Below the pieces are notes generated by a model. The model worked only from the letters and a program-made list of their open reading frames with translations, was not told the origin of the DNA and made no database searches. 64,000 nt of DNA from Saccharopolyspora erythraea (lineage in GTDB: Bacteria > Actinomycetota > Actinomycetes > Mycobacteriales > Pseudonocardiaceae), in assembly GCF_018141105.1 (NCBI RefSeq), contig NZ_CP054839.1, positions 4,402,001 through 4,466,000 of the forward strand. Direction: 5' to 3'. This document shows positions 35,279 to 46,439 of this stretch, in pieces. Within the stretch, counting starts at the first letter, position 1. Every line of letters starts with the position of its first letter. The translations under genes were made by a program, and so were the position numbers.

Positions 35279-36298
35279 GTGGAGCGGATCGTGCTGCACG
35301 TGGACCTCGACCAGTTCATCGTGGCGGTCGAGCTGCTTCGGCGCCCCGAGCTGCGCGGGCGTCCGGTCCTGGTCGGTGGCGTCGGCGATCCCACGCGGCG
35401 CGGGGTGGTGGCGGGCGCGTCCTACGAGGCGCGCGAGCACGGCGTCCGCTCCGGCACGCCGTTGCGCACGGCGGCCGCGCGGTGCCCGGACGCGGTCTTC
35501 CTGCCGCTCGACCGCGACGCCTACCTCGCGGTGTCGGCCGAGTTCGTCGACGTGCTCCGCACCGGCGGCGGGATCGTCGAGGAGGCGGGCTGGGACGAGG
35601 CGTTCATGCTGCTGGACACCGACGACGCGCGGCAGAGCGCGCTGCTGGTGCAGGCCGCGGTGCGGGAGCGGACGGGCCTGGCGTGCTCGGTCGGCATCGG
35701 GGACAACAAGCTGCGCGCCAAGCTGGCCTCCGGCTTCGCCAAGCCGGCCGGTGTTTTCCGGCTCGACACCCACAACTGGTGGGAGGTCGTGGGCGAACGT
35801 CCGCCGGAGGCGCTGTGGGGCATCGGCAAGAAGACCGCGGCGTACCTGTCCGAGTTCGGCATCTCGACCGTGCGCGAACTGGCCGGCGCCGACCCCGCGG
35901 CGCTGGCCGCGCGGTTCGGCCCCAACACCGGTCCCTGGCTGGTCGCGCTCGCCCGCGGCTACGACCCCACGCCGGTGACCGACGAGCCGTACCTGGCCCG
36001 TTCGCACGGCAGGGAAGAGACCTTCGAACGAAACCTCGTGGACCCCGGCGAGGTGCGAGCGAACATCACCAGGCTCGCCCACCGCGTCGCGGCCGACCTC
36101 GCCGCCGGTGAGGAGCTCGCGCGCCGCGTGGTGGTCAAGGTGCGCCACGCTCCGTTCAGCACGCACACCCATGGCCGGGGCCTGGAATTCCCGACGCGGG
36201 AACCCGAGGCGATCGAAGCCGCGGCGCTGCTCGCGCTGTCGGCGTTCGACCTGGACCGCCCGATCCGGCTGCTCGGCGTCCGCGCCGAGATCCGGTGA
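35279..36298 (+). CDS. dinB2: Y-family DNA polymerase, DinB2 type
   Basis: Translesion polymerase of 339 residues. The catalytic residues are Asp9 and the pair Asp106-Glu107 (HVDLDQF and GWDEAF), with SYEAREHGVRSGTPL for nucleotide binding and CSVGIGDNKLRAKLASGFAKP in the palm, then the IGKKTAAYL helix-hairpin region. At position 14, where an aromatic steric gate normally excludes ribonucleotides, the residue is Ile. Mycobacterium smegmatis DinB2 has Leu14 in the same place and incorporates rNTPs readily, so this enzyme is expected to do so too. GTG start at 35279. No C-terminal beta-clamp motif is obvious. Flanked by two NUDIX genes. Confidence 0.9.
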   Translation: MERIVLHVDLDQFIVAVELLRRPELRGRPVLVGGVGDPTRRGVVAGASYEAREHGVRSGTPLRTAAARCPDAVFLPLDRDAYLAVSAEFVDVLRTGGGIVEEAGWDEAFMLLDTDDARQSALLVQAAVRERTGLACSVGIGDNKLRAKLASGFAKPAGVFRLDTHNWWEVVGERPPEALWGIGKKTAAYLSEFGISTVRELAGADPAALAARFGPNTGPWLVALARGYDPTPVTDEPYLARSHGREETFERNLVDPGEVRANITRLAHRVAADLAAGEELARRVVVKVRHAPFSTHTHGRGLEFPTREPEAIEAAALLALSAFDLDRPIRLLGVRAEIR

Positions 36299-36371
36299 CC
36301 GCCCGCACCGGTTGGGGCCTGCGATGCGCCCGATACATTCGGCGGTGAGCCGACCGAGGAGGGGTGTTCGC

Positions 36372-36815
36372 ATGAATCTGCCCGATCTGCCCGACGTCCA
36401 CGAGCTGGCCCGGCAGGACACAGAGGACGGTGTGCAGCAGCAGATCGTCGGGGCGATCGTCGACCACGGAGGTGAGATCCTGCTGCTGCGGCGCCTGCCC
36501 GCCGACTTCCGGGGCGGGGCCTGGGAGTTCCCGTCGGGCAAGGTCGAGCCGGGCGAGGACCTGATCACCGCGCTGCACCGGGAGGTGGCCGAGGAGACCG
36601 CGCTGACGATCTCGAAGATCACCGGCTACCTCGGCGCCTTCGACTACACCTCCCGAACCGGCAGGCACAACCGCCAGCACACCTGGTCGGTCACCGTCGA
36701 CGGCACCGACGACGTGCGCCTCACCGAGCACGACGCCTACACCTGGGTGCGCGCCGACCAGGATCACCCGGTCAGCGACAACCTGAAGAAGCTGATCAGC
36801 GCCCACTTCGGCTGA
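36372..36815 (+). CDS. NUDIX hydrolase, MutT-like
   Basis: Protein of 147 residues. The body starts VQQQIVGAIVDHGGEILLLRR and the NUDIX box reads G-KVEPG-E-DLITALH-REV-A-EE-T-AL, with Ala replacing the last conserved glycine. GGAWEFPSGKVEPGE is the MutT-type phrase, so 8-oxo-dGTP or a related nucleotide is a fair guess. ATG at 36372 has AGGAGGGG 7 bases upstream. It follows the DinB2 gene by 73 bp on the same strand, possibly in one transcript, and is ended by a strong shared terminator. Confidence 0.87.
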   Translation: MNLPDLPDVHELARQDTEDGVQQQIVGAIVDHGGEILLLRRLPADFRGGAWEFPSGKVEPGEDLITALHREVAEETALTISKITGYLGAFDYTSRTGRHNRQHTWSVTVDGTDDVRLTEHDAYTWVRADQDHPVSDNLKKLISAHFG

Positions 36816-36864
36816 GGCCGGATCCGCCGGCGTCTGCTCGCGCTGCCCGGTCCGCGAAAGAAGA

Positions 36865-36899
36865 ACGGGGCCCGCGCGCTTGTGGCGCGCGGGCCCCGT
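36865..36899. terminator. Bidirectional hairpin terminator
   Basis: Perfect 15-bp inverted repeat (36865-36879 and 36885-36899, loop TTGTG) between the convergent NUDIX and acn genes. A-rich bases precede it, so it has a short T-run when read on the minus strand. Confidence 0.85.
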
Positions 36900-36928
36900 C
36901 CGCGGTTCCCCGCCGGATCGGCGGGAGA

Positions 36929-39742
<2,814 letters not shown>

Positions 39743-39840
39743 GTTCAACTCCATCTCGCGACGGGCGCAAGTTCGGGAACGACAGCGAGTCTCGCGCACG
39801 TCGGCCGAGCATGCGCGTGGACCCGGTGTCTCGTCACTAA

Positions 39841-39856
39841 CAGTACGCTTGTCCTG
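39841..39856 (-). promoter_or_regulatory. AcnR operator upstream of acn
   Basis: Read in the acn direction the 16 bases are CAGGAC-AAGC-GTACTG, a perfect match to the AcnR consensus CAGNACnnncGTACTG known from Corynebacterium glutamicum. It lies 99-114 bases before the acn start and would let the TetR protein encoded at 19894-20484 repress aconitase. Confidence 0.85.
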
Positions 39857-40055
39857 TATTTGCCCTCAAGGCAGGGGGCACAAAGTTGGATCACATCTTC
39901 TCCACCAGGCAAGATATGCCGAATTTCCTGGAGATGAAGCGCGGAAGCGGATCACTTCGTGCAAGGTGTCGATCTTTGCCCTGACCTGGCTCGCGCTCGG
40001 TGGCGCCGGTGAAGGCCGGAAACCGGCTCGGAATTGGTCAGGCCAACATGCTTCC
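39857..40055. other. Divergent intergenic region between acn and the EamA gene
   Basis: Together with 39743-39840 this makes a gap of 313 bases with lower GC than its surroundings. It must hold both promoters. Besides the AcnR box I see TTGCC-CTCAA-GGCA (around 39860) as a small inverted repeat; no clear -35/-10 pair for the EamA gene. Confidence 0.5.
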
Positions 40056-40997
40056 ATGTCGACCGTGCGCAGCCTCCTCCAGCATCCCCGCTCCGGTGCC
40101 CTCGCCGTCGCGGTCGCCTCCGCTTTCTGCTTCGGCGGTTCCGGTCCGTTCGCCAAGCCGCTGATCAACGCCGGCATCCCGCCGCTGCAGGTCGCCTGGC
40201 TGCGGCTGGCGGGCGGCGCGCTGCTGATGCTTCCGTTCGCGGTCCGCCACGCCGCGGTGGTCCGCCGCGAGCCGAAGCTGCTGCTCGGCTACGGCGTCTT
40301 CGCCGTCGCGGGCGTGCAGGCCTGCTACTTCGCCGCGATCGCCCGCATCCCGGTCAGCGTGGCGCTGCTGATCGAGTTCCTCGGGCCGGTGCTGGTGCTG
40401 GGCTGGATCAGGTTCGTCCAGCGGCGGCCGGTGAGCCGGTCGGCCGCCGTCGGCGTGGTCGTCGCGCTGGCCGGGCTGGCGTGCGTGGTGGAGGTCTGGT
40501 CCGGCCTGACCTTCGACCCGCTCGGCCTGCTGCTGGGGCTGGCCGCGGCTGCCTGCCAGGCCGCATACTTCGTGCTCTCCGACAGCCGTGCCGAGGCCGA
40601 TCCCAGGGCGCTGACCTCCTACGGCCTGCTCGTCGGCGCGCTGGTGGTGGCCGTCATCGCGCGGCCGTGGGAGATCGAGTGGTCGCGGCTGGCAGGCCAG
40701 GTCCAGCTCGCCGGGTACGCGGTTCCCGCGCTGGTCTGCGCCGCGTGGGTGGTGCTGGTGGGCACCGTGCTGGCCTACCTGACCGGCATCGTCGCGGTGC
40801 GGCGGCTGTCGGCGCCGGTGGCGGGCGCGGTGGCGTTCCTGGAGCCGGTGGTGGCCACCGTGCTCGCGTGGTCGCTGCTGGCCGAACACCTCGGCCCGGT
40901 GCAGTTGGTGGGTGGCGCGCTGATCCTCGCCGGCGCGTTCATCGCCCAGCGCACCGCACCGGACAAGCCGGGCGAGCGGGAGCTGCTCGGCGTGTGA
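40056..40997 (+). CDS. EamA/DMT family exporter
   Basis: Membrane protein of 313 residues with ten helices in two EamA repeats (about 15-145 and 160-295). The RhtA-like features ASAFCFGGSGPFAKPLI, ARIPVSVALLIEFLGPVLV and SAPVAGAVAFLEPVVATVLAW mark it as a drug/metabolite or amino acid exporter (threonine/homoserine efflux relatives). The substrate cannot be read. ATG at 40056 (MSTVRSLLQHP) has only a weak ribosome site. It converges with the small membrane-peptide gene. Confidence 0.9.
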   Translation: MSTVRSLLQHPRSGALAVAVASAFCFGGSGPFAKPLINAGIPPLQVAWLRLAGGALLMLPFAVRHAAVVRREPKLLLGYGVFAVAGVQACYFAAIARIPVSVALLIEFLGPVLVLGWIRFVQRRPVSRSAAVGVVVALAGLACVVEVWSGLTFDPLGLLLGLAAAACQAAYFVLSDSRAEADPRALTSYGLLVGALVVAVIARPWEIEWSRLAGQVQLAGYAVPALVCAAWVVLVGTVLAYLTGIVAVRRLSAPVAGAVAFLEPVVATVLAWSLLAEHLGPVQLVGGALILAGAFIAQRTAPDKPGERELLGV

Positions 40998-41004
40998 GGG
41001 CCGC

Positions 41005-41106
41005 TCAGGCGGCGACGCGGCGGAACGCGGACTTGGCCAGGCTGATGACCAGGGTCTCGATCAGCGCGATGGCCACACCGGTCAGAACGGTCGTCAGGAA
41101 GCTCAT
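41005..41106 (-). CDS. 33-residue membrane microprotein
   Basis: A short gene for MSFLTTVLTGVAIALIET followed by LVISLAKSAFRRVAA: one hydrophobic helix (about 3-25) and a basic C-terminal tail. The start ATG at 41106 is preceded by GAAGAGAACGAG, a moderate ribosome site. Its composition is that of a designed membrane peptide rather than random sequence in GC-rich DNA. It lies between the EamA gene and the P-type ATPase gene, 137 bp downstream of the latter on the same strand. Function unknown; toxin or small regulatory peptide are both possible. Confidence 0.55.
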   Translation of the reverse strand: MSFLTTVLTGVAIALIETLVISLAKSAFRRVAA

Positions 41107-41243
41107 GGTGCTCGTTCTCTTCGCTCGGGAACCAACCTTGCACCGTCGACGGTGAACGGACGAGGTGAGCCGATGGTGGGCGCAACGTGACGGGCAGGTA
41201 AAACGCCTGCTAACAGTCGTCTCCGGCAGGCGGTACGCCCGTG

Positions 41244-44200
41244 TCACCGGCCGGTTGCGGACCCCTTGCCACCGTTCTGGAGCTGCCAGATCCAGACCGC
41301 TACCGTCGTCACCGCCGCGGCGGTGAGCGCGGCCAGCCACTGGTGGGCCAGCAGCGGGCTGCTGCCGAAGAACTGGCTCACACCCGGCACCTGCACGACC
41401 GCGGCGAGCACGACCATCGACGCCGCGCCTGCCAGCAGCACCAGCGGTGTCCTGCCGCGCATGGCCATGGTCTGGCCGAGCTGGGCCGACACCAGGGCCA
41501 CCAGCCCCGCGGTCCGGGCCTGCCCCGCGGTGCCCAGCGGCCGCGTGAGGATCCACGCACCCGCGGCGGCACCGGCGGTGGCAACCGCGCGGACGTAGAC
41601 GTCGCGGTTCAGCGCGGCGCCCAGCGACACCTCCGGCCCCTCCGACAGCAGCTGCTCGGGCGTGGCGCCCGGCGGCGGGCGGACGGCGATGGCCAGGGCG
41701 GGCAGCACGTCGGTGAGCAGGTTGACCACCAGCAGCTGGCGGGTGTTGGGCGCGGCGGCGGTGCCCAGCAGCCCGGCCCCGAGGGTGAAGCCGATCTCGC
41801 CCAGGTTGCCGCCCAGCAGGATCGACAGCGCGTCGTGCACGGAGGCCCACATCCCGCGGCCCTCGACGATCGCGTCGGTGATCGTCTCGATCCGGTCGTC
41901 GGCGATGACCAGGTCGGCGGCCTCCCTGGCGGCGGGCGTGGCGCGCGAGCCGAGGGCGATGCCGACCTGGGCGAGCTTGATCGCCGGGACGTCGTTGGCG
42001 CCGTCCCCGGTCATCGCCACCACGCGGCCGCCCTGGCGCAGGCTGCGCACGATGCGGGCCTTCTGCGCCGGGCTGACCCGGGCGAACACCGCGATCTTGG
42101 GCAGGTTGGAGGTCAGGTCGTCGTCGTCCATCGCCTCGAGTTCGGCGCCGTTGACCACGCGCCTGCCCCGCAGCATGTCCAGCTCGACCGCGATCGCCTC
42201 CGCGGTGCTGGGGTGGTCGCCGGTGATCATGATGACGTCGACGCCGGCGCGGGAGAGCCTGCCGACCGCTTCGGCGGCGGTGGGGTGCACCGGGTCGGCC
42301 AGCGCGAGCAGGCCGTAGAAGTCCAGGTCCGCGACGTCGTCGTCGTCCAGCTCGGGCCTGGTGCTCGCGGAGCGTTCGGCGACCGCCAGCACCCGGTAGC
42401 CGAGCTGGGCGAGCCGCTCGACCTCGTCTTCGATCTCCACCCGCGCGTCGCGGTCGAACGGCCGCTCCCCGTCCTGTCCCCGCCACCGGACGCAGCGGTC
42501 GAGCACGACCTCCGGGGCGCCCTTGACGCTGACGCGGTGGCCTTCGGGGCCGGCGGCGCGCACCGCGTGGTAGCCGCGCGAGGGCTCGAACGGCAGGTCG
42601 GCCAGCACCTTGAAACCGTTGGCGATGCCGATCCCGGCACGCTGCGCGCCGTCGACGACGGCCTGGTCGGTGGGGTGCGCCAGCGGCCGGTCGTCCTCCT
42701 GCTCCGGGCTGGCGTGCACGGCGGTGGTGATGACCTGGCGCAGCCACGGGTCGAGGTGCTCGACGGCGCGGCTGGAGCGGCCGTCGGAGACCTCCCGCAG
42801 GCTGATCCGGCCCTGGGTGAGGGTTCCCGTCTTGTCGAAGCAGAGCGCGTCGACCCGGCCCAGCGCCTCGATCGTCTTCGGGCTGCGCACGAGGACGCCG
42901 CGGCCGGCCAGCCGCCGGGCCGCCGCGGTCTCGGCGACGGTGGCCACGAACGGCAGGCCTTCCGGTACTGCGGCCACGGCCAGCCCCACGGCGCGGCTGA
43001 TGGCCTGGCCCGCCGGGTTGCCCCGCACCATGTCGGCCACCGCCAGCGCCACGCCGGCACCCGTCGAGATCGGGATCGTGCGTTTGGCCAGCGCGCTCAG
43101 CCTCGCCTCGACGCCACCGGTGCCGGAGGCGGCGCCGCCGTCCTCCTGGGCGGTGGTGCTGCCGAGCTCGGTGTGGGAGCCGGTCGCGACCACGACGGCC
43201 GTTGCGCGGCCGCTGGCCACCACTGTGCCCTGGTAGAGCATGGAGGTGCGGTCGGCGATCATCGCCGCGCCGGTGGCCTGCGGGGACTTGGCGACCAGCT
43301 GCGACTCGCCGGTGAGGCTGGACTCGTCGAGCTCGACGCCCTCGGCCTCCAGCACCCGGCAGTCGGCGGGCACACCGTCACCGGCGTGCAGCTCGACGAT
43401 GTCACCGGGCACGAGCTGGTCGGCGGGCACGGTCTGGGTGGTGCCGTCGCGCCGCAACCGCGCGGGCAGCTGCCCGGCCGAGAGCAGCTTGGACAGCTCG
43501 CGGTTGGTGCTGACCCGCTGCACGCCGTCGACCACCGCGCTGGCGCCGAGCACGAACATGATCATGCCGGCGTCGAGGAACGAGCCGAGCCCCGCCGAGA
43601 CCGCCGCACCCACACCGAGCACCGCGGTCATCGGGTTGATCAGTCCTTCGACGGTCGCGGTCGCGACCCCCACCTCGGTGTGGTCGGCCTGCACCGGTTG
43701 CTTGCGGCGGGCCGCCTCCGGCTCGTCGAGCCCGCGGGGCGAAGTGCCCAGCAGCGCGAGCACCGCCTGCACGGGCAGGGCGTGCCAGGGCGTGCGCGCC
43801 CGCGCGGACGGCGGGGGCAGGTGCGTGACCTGGATGCCCGTCCACGTCCCGGTTCCCAGGGCGCACAGCGTGGCCGCCTGCACGGGCATCGACGCCCGGG
43901 AAGGGGCGGTCGCGGCGGGGCCGAGTGCACCGAACGCGGCTCCCGCGCAGGATCCGGCCACCGACAGCGCGGCGCTGTAGTTGCTCGCGCGGCGGGCGTA
44001 GGGCACCGCGGCCAGCAGGGTGTGCGCTTCGGCCGAGTTGACGCAGGAGACGTGCGCGCCCCAGGGCACCCTGCCCTCGGCGTCGGGCAGCCCGATGCCG
44101 ACGTCGGAGGCGAGCAGCGCCGAATGCGCCCGAGCGGAGACCACCGCGACGGCGCGCCCGTCGGCCTGGAGGTCGCGCACCGACTGCGCCAGTCGGTTGC

Positions 44201-45614
44201 CGCCCGCCACGATCTGGTCGGCTTCGAGCCGCTCCCCGAGCCTGCCGCCGATGCCGGCGACGGCCACGGTGCCGACCCCGCGCGCCGCGTCGAGGAGCGC
44301 CTCGGCCAGCGGGTCGAGCTCCGGGGCGACGCTTGCGATGGCGACCGGTTCGGAGTTGTGCAGGAGCACCACGATGGTGCCGCCGCGGCGGTTCTCCTCG
44401 CGGGCGGCGTCGCGGACGTGCGACGGCAGCGCTGCTCTGCAGTCGGCCAGCGGCATCGTCGACCAGGCGCCGCTTTGCTTGCGTTCGCGGGGGTCGGCGG
44501 TGTCGATGAGTTCGTTGGCGCGTTCGACGAACGTGGTGATGTCGGCGTCGGGGTCGACGCCGAGCACGGTGTCGACGACGTCGCGTCCGGTGCGCAGCAC
44601 CGCCGCGTCGAAGACCACCGCGTCGACCCGGTCCAGCCGGCGCAGCGCGTCGGGGTCGAGCACGAGGTTTCCCCGGTGCGACAGGGCGCTCGCGATCTGC
44701 GCGGCGAACGCCTCGCGCCCGGCCGAGCCCGCGCGGGGCACGCCCGCGGTGAGGGTGGCCAACGCGCGCTGGGGGAGCCGGGAGATCGCGAGCACCGCTC
44801 CGAAGCCGCCGAGGGCGAGCGCACCGGAGCTGTTGGCGACGCGTTCCACCGCGCCGTCGGGCAGCGGTACCGGACGCGGTGCGACCTCGACCGGTGCGCT
44901 GCGGTGCGCACCCGCGGCGGCGTTCTGCTCCCAGCGCCGCCACGCCTCGCGGCGGGCCAGGTACTCGCGCGCGGTGCACACCCGCTCGCAGGTGTCGGTG
45001 AACAGGCTGAGCGGCCGCTGGGCCAGCGCCTGCGCGGTGATGCCCGCCGCGGTCAGGGAGGTGTCCAGGAACGTGCGGCCGACTGCCTTCTCCGCCGTCG
45101 AACGCATCCACGGCACGCTGCCGACGAGTGAGAAGGTGACCGGTACCAGCGACGGCAGGGCGCGCACGGGCAGCGCGGAGGTGGCCATGGCGTAACCGAG
45201 CCCCGCGACGCCGAGGCCGGCAGCGCCGACCTCGCGCAGCAGGAGCCCGGCGTCACCGGGGTGTTTGACGCCGTGGGCCGGGCGGCCGTCGAGGTCGTGG
45301 CGCTGTTCGAAGTCGGTGATGGCGTCGGCGAGCTCGTGCGGGGTGACCACTTCGGGGTCGTAGGTGATCGCGATGCGACCCAGCACCCCGTTGACTTCGG
45401 CGGAACGGACGCCGGGCATGCCCTGCAGCAGTTCTTCCAGCTTTCCCGCGAGCGCGTCGGTGCCAGGACGGTGCAGACCCCTGACATCCAGGTGCGTGCG
45501 GTCCTCCGCGGCGAACATGCGTCGCCGGGAAGGCGAGGCGACCACGGTGCGGACGGCGTCCAACACCGGGCACGCGAGTTGTGAAGCTGCTGAGAACAGG
45601 CGGCCAAGCGCCAT
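41244..45614 (-). CDS. Large P-type ATPase (CtpI-like) with degenerate N-terminal half
   Basis: Cation-transporting P-type ATPase of 1,456 residues, about twice the normal size. The C-terminal half is a complete pump: TGES near 766, AVPEGLPFV in the membrane, phosphorylated Asp927 in DKTGTLT, and TGDGANDVPAIK near 1203. The N-terminal half begins with an HMA-like ferredoxin fold (about 40-105) without CxxC, then membrane segments and a second P-domain-like stretch where DKTGT is FDAAVL (about 335) and GDGxNDxP is replaced by SARAHSALLASDVGIGL. The pattern matches mycobacterial CtpI. The transported ion is unknown; PEGLP is shared with Ca2+-type pumps. AGGAG lies 9 bases before ATG. Confidence 0.93.
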   Translation of the reverse strand: MALGRLFSAASQLACPVLDAVRTVVASPSRRRMFAAEDRTHLDVRGLHRPGTDALAGKLEELLQGMPGVRSAEVNGVLGRIAITYDPEVVTPHELADAITDFEQRHDLDGRPAHGVKHPGDAGLLLREVGAAGLGVAGLGYAMATSALPVRALPSLVPVTFSLVGSVPWMRSTAEKAVGRTFLDTSLTAAGITAQALAQRPLSLFTDTCERVCTAREYLARREAWRRWEQNAAAGAHRSAPVEVAPRPVPLPDGAVERVANSSGALALGGFGAVLAISRLPQRALATLTAGVPRAGSAGREAFAAQIASALSHRGNLVLDPDALRRLDRVDAVVFDAAVLRTGRDVVDTVLGVDPDADITTFVERANELIDTADPRERKQSGAWSTMPLADCRAALPSHVRDAAREENRRGGTIVVLLHNSEPVAIASVAPELDPLAEALLDAARGVGTVAVAGIGGRLGERLEADQIVAGGNRLAQSVRDLQADGRAVAVVSARAHSALLASDVGIGLPDAEGRVPWGAHVSCVNSAEAHTLLAAVPYARRASNYSAALSVAGSCAGAAFGALGPAATAPSRASMPVQAATLCALGTGTWTGIQVTHLPPPSARARTPWHALPVQAVLALLGTSPRGLDEPEAARRKQPVQADHTEVGVATATVEGLINPMTAVLGVGAAVSAGLGSFLDAGMIMFVLGASAVVDGVQRVSTNRELSKLLSAGQLPARLRRDGTTQTVPADQLVPGDIVELHAGDGVPADCRVLEAEGVELDESSLTGESQLVAKSPQATGAAMIADRTSMLYQGTVVASGRATAVVVATGSHTELGSTTAQEDGGAASGTGGVEARLSALAKRTIPISTGAGVALAVADMVRGNPAGQAISRAVGLAVAAVPEGLPFVATVAETAAARRLAGRGVLVRSPKTIEALGRVDALCFDKTGTLTQGRISLREVSDGRSSRAVEHLDPWLRQVITTAVHASPEQEDDRPLAHPTDQAVVDGAQRAGIGIANGFKVLADLPFEPSRGYHAVRAAGPEGHRVSVKGAPEVVLDRCVRWRGQDGERPFDRDARVEIEDEVERLAQLGYRVLAVAERSASTRPELDDDDVADLDFYGLLALADPVHPTAAEAVGRLSRAGVDVIMITGDHPSTAEAIAVELDMLRGRRVVNGAELEAMDDDDLTSNLPKIAVFARVSPAQKARIVRSLRQGGRVVAMTGDGANDVPAIKLAQVGIALGSRATPAAREAADLVIADDRIETITDAIVEGRGMWASVHDALSILLGGNLGEIGFTLGAGLLGTAAAPNTRQLLVVNLLTDVLPALAIAVRPPPGATPEQLLSEGPEVSLGAALNRDVYVRAVATAGAAAGAWILTRPLGTAGQARTAGLVALVSAQLGQTMAMRGRTPLVLLAGAASMVVLAAVVQVPGVSQFFGSSPLLAHQWLAALTAAAVTTVAVWIWQLQNGGKGSATGR

Positions 45615-45692
45615 GTATCACACTCCTGCCGAGTTCGCGGTGCATCGCAGGTTTCACCGACGGAGAGCGGTCATAGGGAGCCGCGGGAGCCC

Positions 45693-46328
45693 CTACTTCG
45701 ACGCGGACCTGCCGCGTTGCACCAGCGCGGTGCCGGCACCGACGGCAAGCGCAACCGGCCACTCGATCACCGACAGCGCGGCGCCGAGGCCGAGCGCGCC
45801 GTAGAAGGCGGCCTGGCCGGGGGACGGCAGCTTCGAACGCACCGTGCTGGCGGCGGAGCTGACGTCCTGCCGGGTCGGCATGTGCACGTCCGGGGTGTGG
45901 AAGCGCGCGGTGACGAACGGCAGGTTGACGGTCGCGCCGTGCGCCGTGCTGCTGCCGCCGCCGGCGCGCGCGGTGCTCGTCTGTGCCGAACTGGTCTGGG
46001 CGGTGCTCGTCCGCGCAGCGCTGGACCGCGCCGAAGTGGACCGCGCGGAGGTCGAGCGCGTCGAACGCGTGGATCCTCCGGTGCGGGATCGCGTGGACGT
46101 GGACTTGGCGCGCGTGCTGGTGGAACGGCGCGCGCTGCTCCCGCCCGAGGTGCTGGTCTGACCCGTGGCGGACTTCCTGGCGGCGCTCGAGCGCGAGGTC
46201 GACTGACTGGTGCCGCTGCTACTGCTACTGCTGGTGCTGCCCCGGGACTGCCCGGACTTCCTGGCGGTCGAACCGCCGCGCCGCGTGCTGGACTGCCTGG
46301 TTTGCCTGGAGCTGGTCGTGGTAGCCAT
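45693..46328 (-). CDS. Ser/Thr/Arg-rich low-complexity protein upstream of the ATPase
   Basis: Protein of 211 residues. The first 130 are made almost wholly of Ser, Thr, Arg, Gln, Ala and Gly in short repeats (ARSTSARSSAART type), highly basic and probably disordered. The last 80 contain PFVTARFHTPDVHMP and a hydrophobic pair (FYGALGLGAALSVIEWPVALAVGAGTALV in part) that probably spans the membrane. ATG at 46328 has a run AAGGGGG 5-6 bases upstream. It ends 78 bp before the ATPase start, so the two are likely cotranscribed. Ser/Thr richness would suit phosphorylation, but this is speculation. Confidence 0.75.
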   Translation of the reverse strand: MATTTSSRQTRQSSTRRGGSTARKSGQSRGSTSSSSSSGTSQSTSRSSAARKSATGQTSTSGGSSARRSTSTRAKSTSTRSRTGGSTRSTRSTSARSTSARSSAARTSTAQTSSAQTSTARAGGGSSTAHGATVNLPFVTARFHTPDVHMPTRQDVSSAASTVRSKLPSPGQAAFYGALGLGAALSVIEWPVALAVGAGTALVQRGRSASK

Positions 46329-46439
46329 CAGGACCCCCTTCGCAGGTACTCGTAATGCCAAGCCTACGAGAGGGTGAACGGATGATGAACCGTTCGGAGC
46401 AATGTTCTCCTGAACGTGGAGGGCTCCAGACGTGTTCGG

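Noticed and set aside
41241-45131. Open frame of 1,296 codons antisense to the P-type ATPase
   Set aside because: It is a shadow of the third-position GC bias in the ATPase gene; its translation is low-complexity Arg/Gly/His/Asp without domains.
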